A DNA stretch of 62,737 bases from Verrucomicrobiota bacterium (lineage in GTDB: Bacteria > Verrucomicrobiota > Verrucomicrobiia > Limisphaerales > UBA1100). Shown in pieces: positions 61,227-62,737 of the stretch. The position numbers and the translations under genes were made by a program. The notes below the pieces were generated by a model. It was not told the origin of the DNA, did no database searches, and worked only from the letters and a program-made list of their open reading frames with translations. Position 1 is the first letter of the stretch. Every line of letters begins with the position of its first letter. The stretch spans positions 1-62,737 of the forward strand of contig JASLKQ010000006.1 in assembly GCA_030747505.1 (NCBI GenBank). Direction: 5' to 3'.

Positions 61227-62264
61227 ATGAAACGCCGTAATTTCATTTTCAGCACAGCTGCCGCGCTGGCCGCCACGCCCCTCTATGCCAGAGCCAATCG
61301 CCCACGAATCCGCATTGGCCAAATCGGACTGGCACATCCCCATTCGCTGGGGAAATTAAACGCGATCCGTTCTTTGCCCGACACTTATGATCTCGTTGGC
61401 GTGGTGGAACCTGATTTGTCGCTTCGCAAGCGAGCCAAGGGGCTAAATTTCATCTCTCTGAATCAGCTTATGAACACAAAAGGCCTTGAAGCTGTGGCGA
61501 TAGAAACCCGGGTAAAAGACCTGGTTACAACCGCACTTCCAGTAGTGGAAGCAGGTAAGCACATCCATCTGGATAAACCAGCCGGACCGGCACTGGCACC
61601 CTTTCAAAAACTGCTCGACCTGGCAGAACGGCAAAGGCTGACCGTTCAAATGGGCTATATGCTGCGCTATAACCCCGCCTTTACCTTCATGTTCAAAGCG
61701 GTGCGGGAAGGTTGGTTTGGGGAGATCATGGAGATTGACGCAATGATGGGCAAAAAAGCCGGGGACGGGATGCGCAAAGAGTTGGCTGAATTTAGAGGGG
61801 GCGGATTCTTTGAACTGGCCTGCCATATTTTGGATGCTGCAATCCATATTCTGGGCAAACCTCAAGCCGTCCATGGATTCAATCTACGTACCCGAAAAAA
61901 ATCCGGAGACACTTTTGCTGACAATCAGTTGGCAGTTCTAAAATTTGCGAAGGCGACTGCCTGCCTGCGCTGCAATCACAATGATCCCTTCGGATTTCCC
62001 CGTCGGCGGTTCAACATCGCCGGCTCCCGGGGGGGAATGGAGATTCAGCAACTTGAGTCAGGCCGGTTTGTGCTGAATCTTGATCAAGCTCGCGGTGAGT
62101 TCAAGAAGGGCTCCCAAACCGTACAACTGAAGGGAGGACGCAGCTATAGCGCTGAATTCACTGACCTAGCCAGGGCCATTCGGGGAGAAAAGCAACTCGC
62201 TTGGAGCTATCAACACGATCTTGCCGTACACGAAACCCTGCTGAAGATCTGCGGCATGGGATAA
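61227..62264 (+). CDS. Secreted (Tat-type) Gfo/Idh/MocA oxidoreductase
   Basis: The 345-residue protein starts MKRRNFIFSTAAALAATPL, a twin-Arg export signal. The Rossmann loop is IGLAHPHSLGKL, with the DKPAGP motif replacing EKP, and the C-terminal domain has ELACHILDAAIHILG. Tat export permits folding with NAD(P) before secretion, as seen in glucose-fructose oxidoreductase-type enzymes. It is the second Gfo/Idh gene of the window but is not closely similar to 43546-44688. The stop is only 2 bp before a tRNA-Gly 3' end fragment, which marks an integration site. Confidence 0.92.
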   Translation: MKRRNFIFSTAAALAATPLYARANRPRIRIGQIGLAHPHSLGKLNAIRSLPDTYDLVGVVEPDLSLRKRAKGLNFISLNQLMNTKGLEAVAIETRVKDLVTTALPVVEAGKHIHLDKPAGPALAPFQKLLDLAERQRLTVQMGYMLRYNPAFTFMFKAVREGWFGEIMEIDAMMGKKAGDGMRKELAEFRGGGFFELACHILDAAIHILGKPQAVHGFNLRTRKKSGDTFADNQLAVLKFAKATACLRCNHNDPFGFPRRRFNIAGSRGGMEIQQLESGRFVLNLDQARGEFKKGSQTVQLKGGRSYSAEFTDLARAIRGEKQLAWSYQHDLAVHETLLKICGMG

Positions 62265-62266
62265 GA

Positions 62267-62297
62267 TGGAGCGGGTGATGGGAATCGAACCCACGTC
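62267..62297 (-). other. tRNA-Gly 3' fragment (integration/attachment site)
   Basis: On the minus strand this reads GACGTGGGTTCGATTCCCAT then CACCCGCTCCA: the T arm with its TTCGATT loop, the acceptor 3' strand, discriminator U and CCA. The 5' acceptor partner (GCGGGTG) and D and anticodon arms are absent, so it is not a complete gene. The CACCCGC-U-CCA end suggests tRNA-Gly. A tRNA 3' piece directly beside an integrase start is the expected product of site-specific integration into a tRNA gene. Confidence 0.75.
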
Positions 62298-62369
62298 TCG
62301 TTTCCGCCCTGGTGACCCCCTTGTTTTCTGGGGAAAAACACCTAACAACACACCATTGACGCCAGTGAC

Positions 62370-62390
62370 GTTAGCACTTTTGTTAGCACT
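62370..62390. repeat. Direct repeat upstream of the integrase
   Basis: GTTAGCACT occurs at 62370-62378 and again at 62382-62390, separated by TTT, immediately before the integrase ATG. It may be an integrase arm-type binding site or an autoregulatory operator. Confidence 0.5.
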
Positions 62391-62737
62391 ATGGCGAGTA
62401 TCCACAGGCGTTCCAGTTCACCATATTTTCAGGCAGCATTCCGCGATGGGCAGGGACGACAAATCCAGCGCAGCACCAAGGAGAAAGACCGTTCCAAGGC
62501 GTTGACGATCGCACTGGAATTGGAACGGGTAGCAAAGAATCCTGATGAACTAGTCGAAGCGCAAGCCCGTAAAGTTGTCTCGGACCTGATGGAACGTGTT
62601 GGTAATGAACCAATCCGTACCCCCTCGACTGAGGCTTTTCTCCGGGAGTGGATACGCGGCAAGGAACTCAACCGCTCTGAGGGGACAGCAACCCGCTACC
62701 GCAGCGTGGTGGAGCGTTTCTTGAAAGGGTTGGGCAG
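62391..62737 (+). CDS. Tyrosine-type site-specific integrase, N-terminal part (runs off the right edge)
   Basis: The frame stays open from the ATG at 62391 to the end of the window (115 codons) and is missing from the ORF track. It reads MASIHRRSSSPYFQAAFRDG then STKEKDRSKALTIALELERV and SEGTATRYRSVVERFLKGLG. That is the typical arm-type DNA-binding N-terminus (Arg/Ser-rich SPYFQAAFRD) followed by the beginning of the SAM-like core-binding domain of phage-type integrases. The catalytic RHRY domain lies beyond the window. Together with the tRNA fragment 90 bp away it defines the left end of an integrated element extending to the right. Confidence 0.85.
   Translation, partial: MASIHRRSSSPYFQAAFRDGQGRQIQRSTKEKDRSKALTIALELERVAKNPDELVEAQARKVVSDLMERVGNEPIRTPSTEAFLREWIRGKELNRSEGTATRYRSVVERFLKGLG

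Noticed and set aside
62267-62345. Complete tRNA-Gly gene at the right end
   Set aside because: Only the T arm and acceptor 3' strand are present; no matching 5' acceptor, D arm or anticodon arm follows.
62266-62505. 79-codon ORF starting MERVMGIEPT at the tRNA fragment
   Set aside because: It is the well-known false ORF produced by reading across a tRNA 3' end.
1-62737. CRISPR arrays, insertion sequences or complete rRNA/tRNA genes
   Set aside because: No regularly spaced repeats, no transposase ORFs, and no full tRNA or rRNA sequence were seen anywhere.

Overview
The window looks like chromosomal DNA of a free-living PVC-group bacterium, most likely Verrucomicrobiota. The basis is a combination of traits, not a marker gene: a pseudopilin-like secreted protein with a [19 protein letters not shown]-terminus, a secreted sulfatase, ThuA and Tat-type Gfo/Idh proteins, sugar-phosphate isomerase/dehydrogenase pairs, an LRR protein, and type-B L31. 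Base composition and gene density are even throughout. Only the last ~470 bp, where an integrase sits beside a tRNA fragment, looks newly acquired.

Layout. 1-680: 5' part of a minus-strand pseudopilin-like gene. 1.1-7.1 kb: LRR protein, mnmG and pgi (minus, overlapping), leuA. mnmG and pgi each carry a perfect 16-bp ParB-type parS palindrome inside the coding sequence. 7.2-9.5 kb: a pair of secreted metallo-hydrolases (MBL fold and PHP), then a likely small RNA and a small cysteine-rich protein. 10.1-13.6 kb: family-4 uracil-DNA glycosylase, proC, an AI-2E-type membrane protein, a HAD phosphatase. 13.6-16.9 kb: prfA, rpmE2, a DCC-family protein, a BASS transporter, pterin carbinolamine dehydratase. 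16.9-19.3 kb: aldehyde dehydrogenase plus a KdaD-like FAH-family dehydratase, which together suggest an oxidative pentose pathway ending in 2-oxoglutarate. 19.4-22.5 kb: four consecutive small secreted LTxxQ (Spy/CpxP-like) proteins and one unknown secreted protein, followed by a structured RNA or repeat element. 22.7-28.2 kb: methyltransferase, sulfatase, M1 peptidase, Bax-inhibitor-like protein. 28.3-32.8 kb: POT transporter, the rplU-rpmA-obg cluster, ychF. 32.9-40.4 kb: YiiX-like membrane hydrolase, sugar isomerase, sodium/solute symporter, cupin, ThuA. 40.5-46.5 kb: typA, sugar isomerase, Gfo/Idh, GNAT, methyltransferase, a two-domain TRASH/YHS-like metal-binding protein. 46.6-52.5 kb: addA-addB. 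52.6-57.6 kb: CDP-alcohol phosphotransferase, an MlaA lipoprotein fused to an alpha/beta hydrolase, and a Uup-type ABC-F protein. 57.6-61.1 kb: a four-gene overlapping minus-strand operon (rsmB-like, pxpA, pxpB, pxpC). 61.2-62.3 kb: Tat-type Gfo/Idh. 62.27 kb to the end: tRNA-Gly 3' fragment and a truncated tyrosine integrase.

How the genes fit together. Most of the window is housekeeping: translation (mnmG, prfA, L31, L21, L27, obg, ychF, typA, uup, rsmB), DNA repair (udg, addAB) and biosynthesis (leuA, proC, pgi). Between these lie modules for sugar, sulfated-polymer and envelope metabolism. The points most worth following up are the intragenic parS pair, the MlaA-hydrolase fusion, the LTxxQ cluster, the two candidate structured RNAs, the AddB that lacks the C-terminal iron-sulfur cysteines, and the island junction at the right edge.

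All family assignments come from reading motifs by eye. No database search was run.
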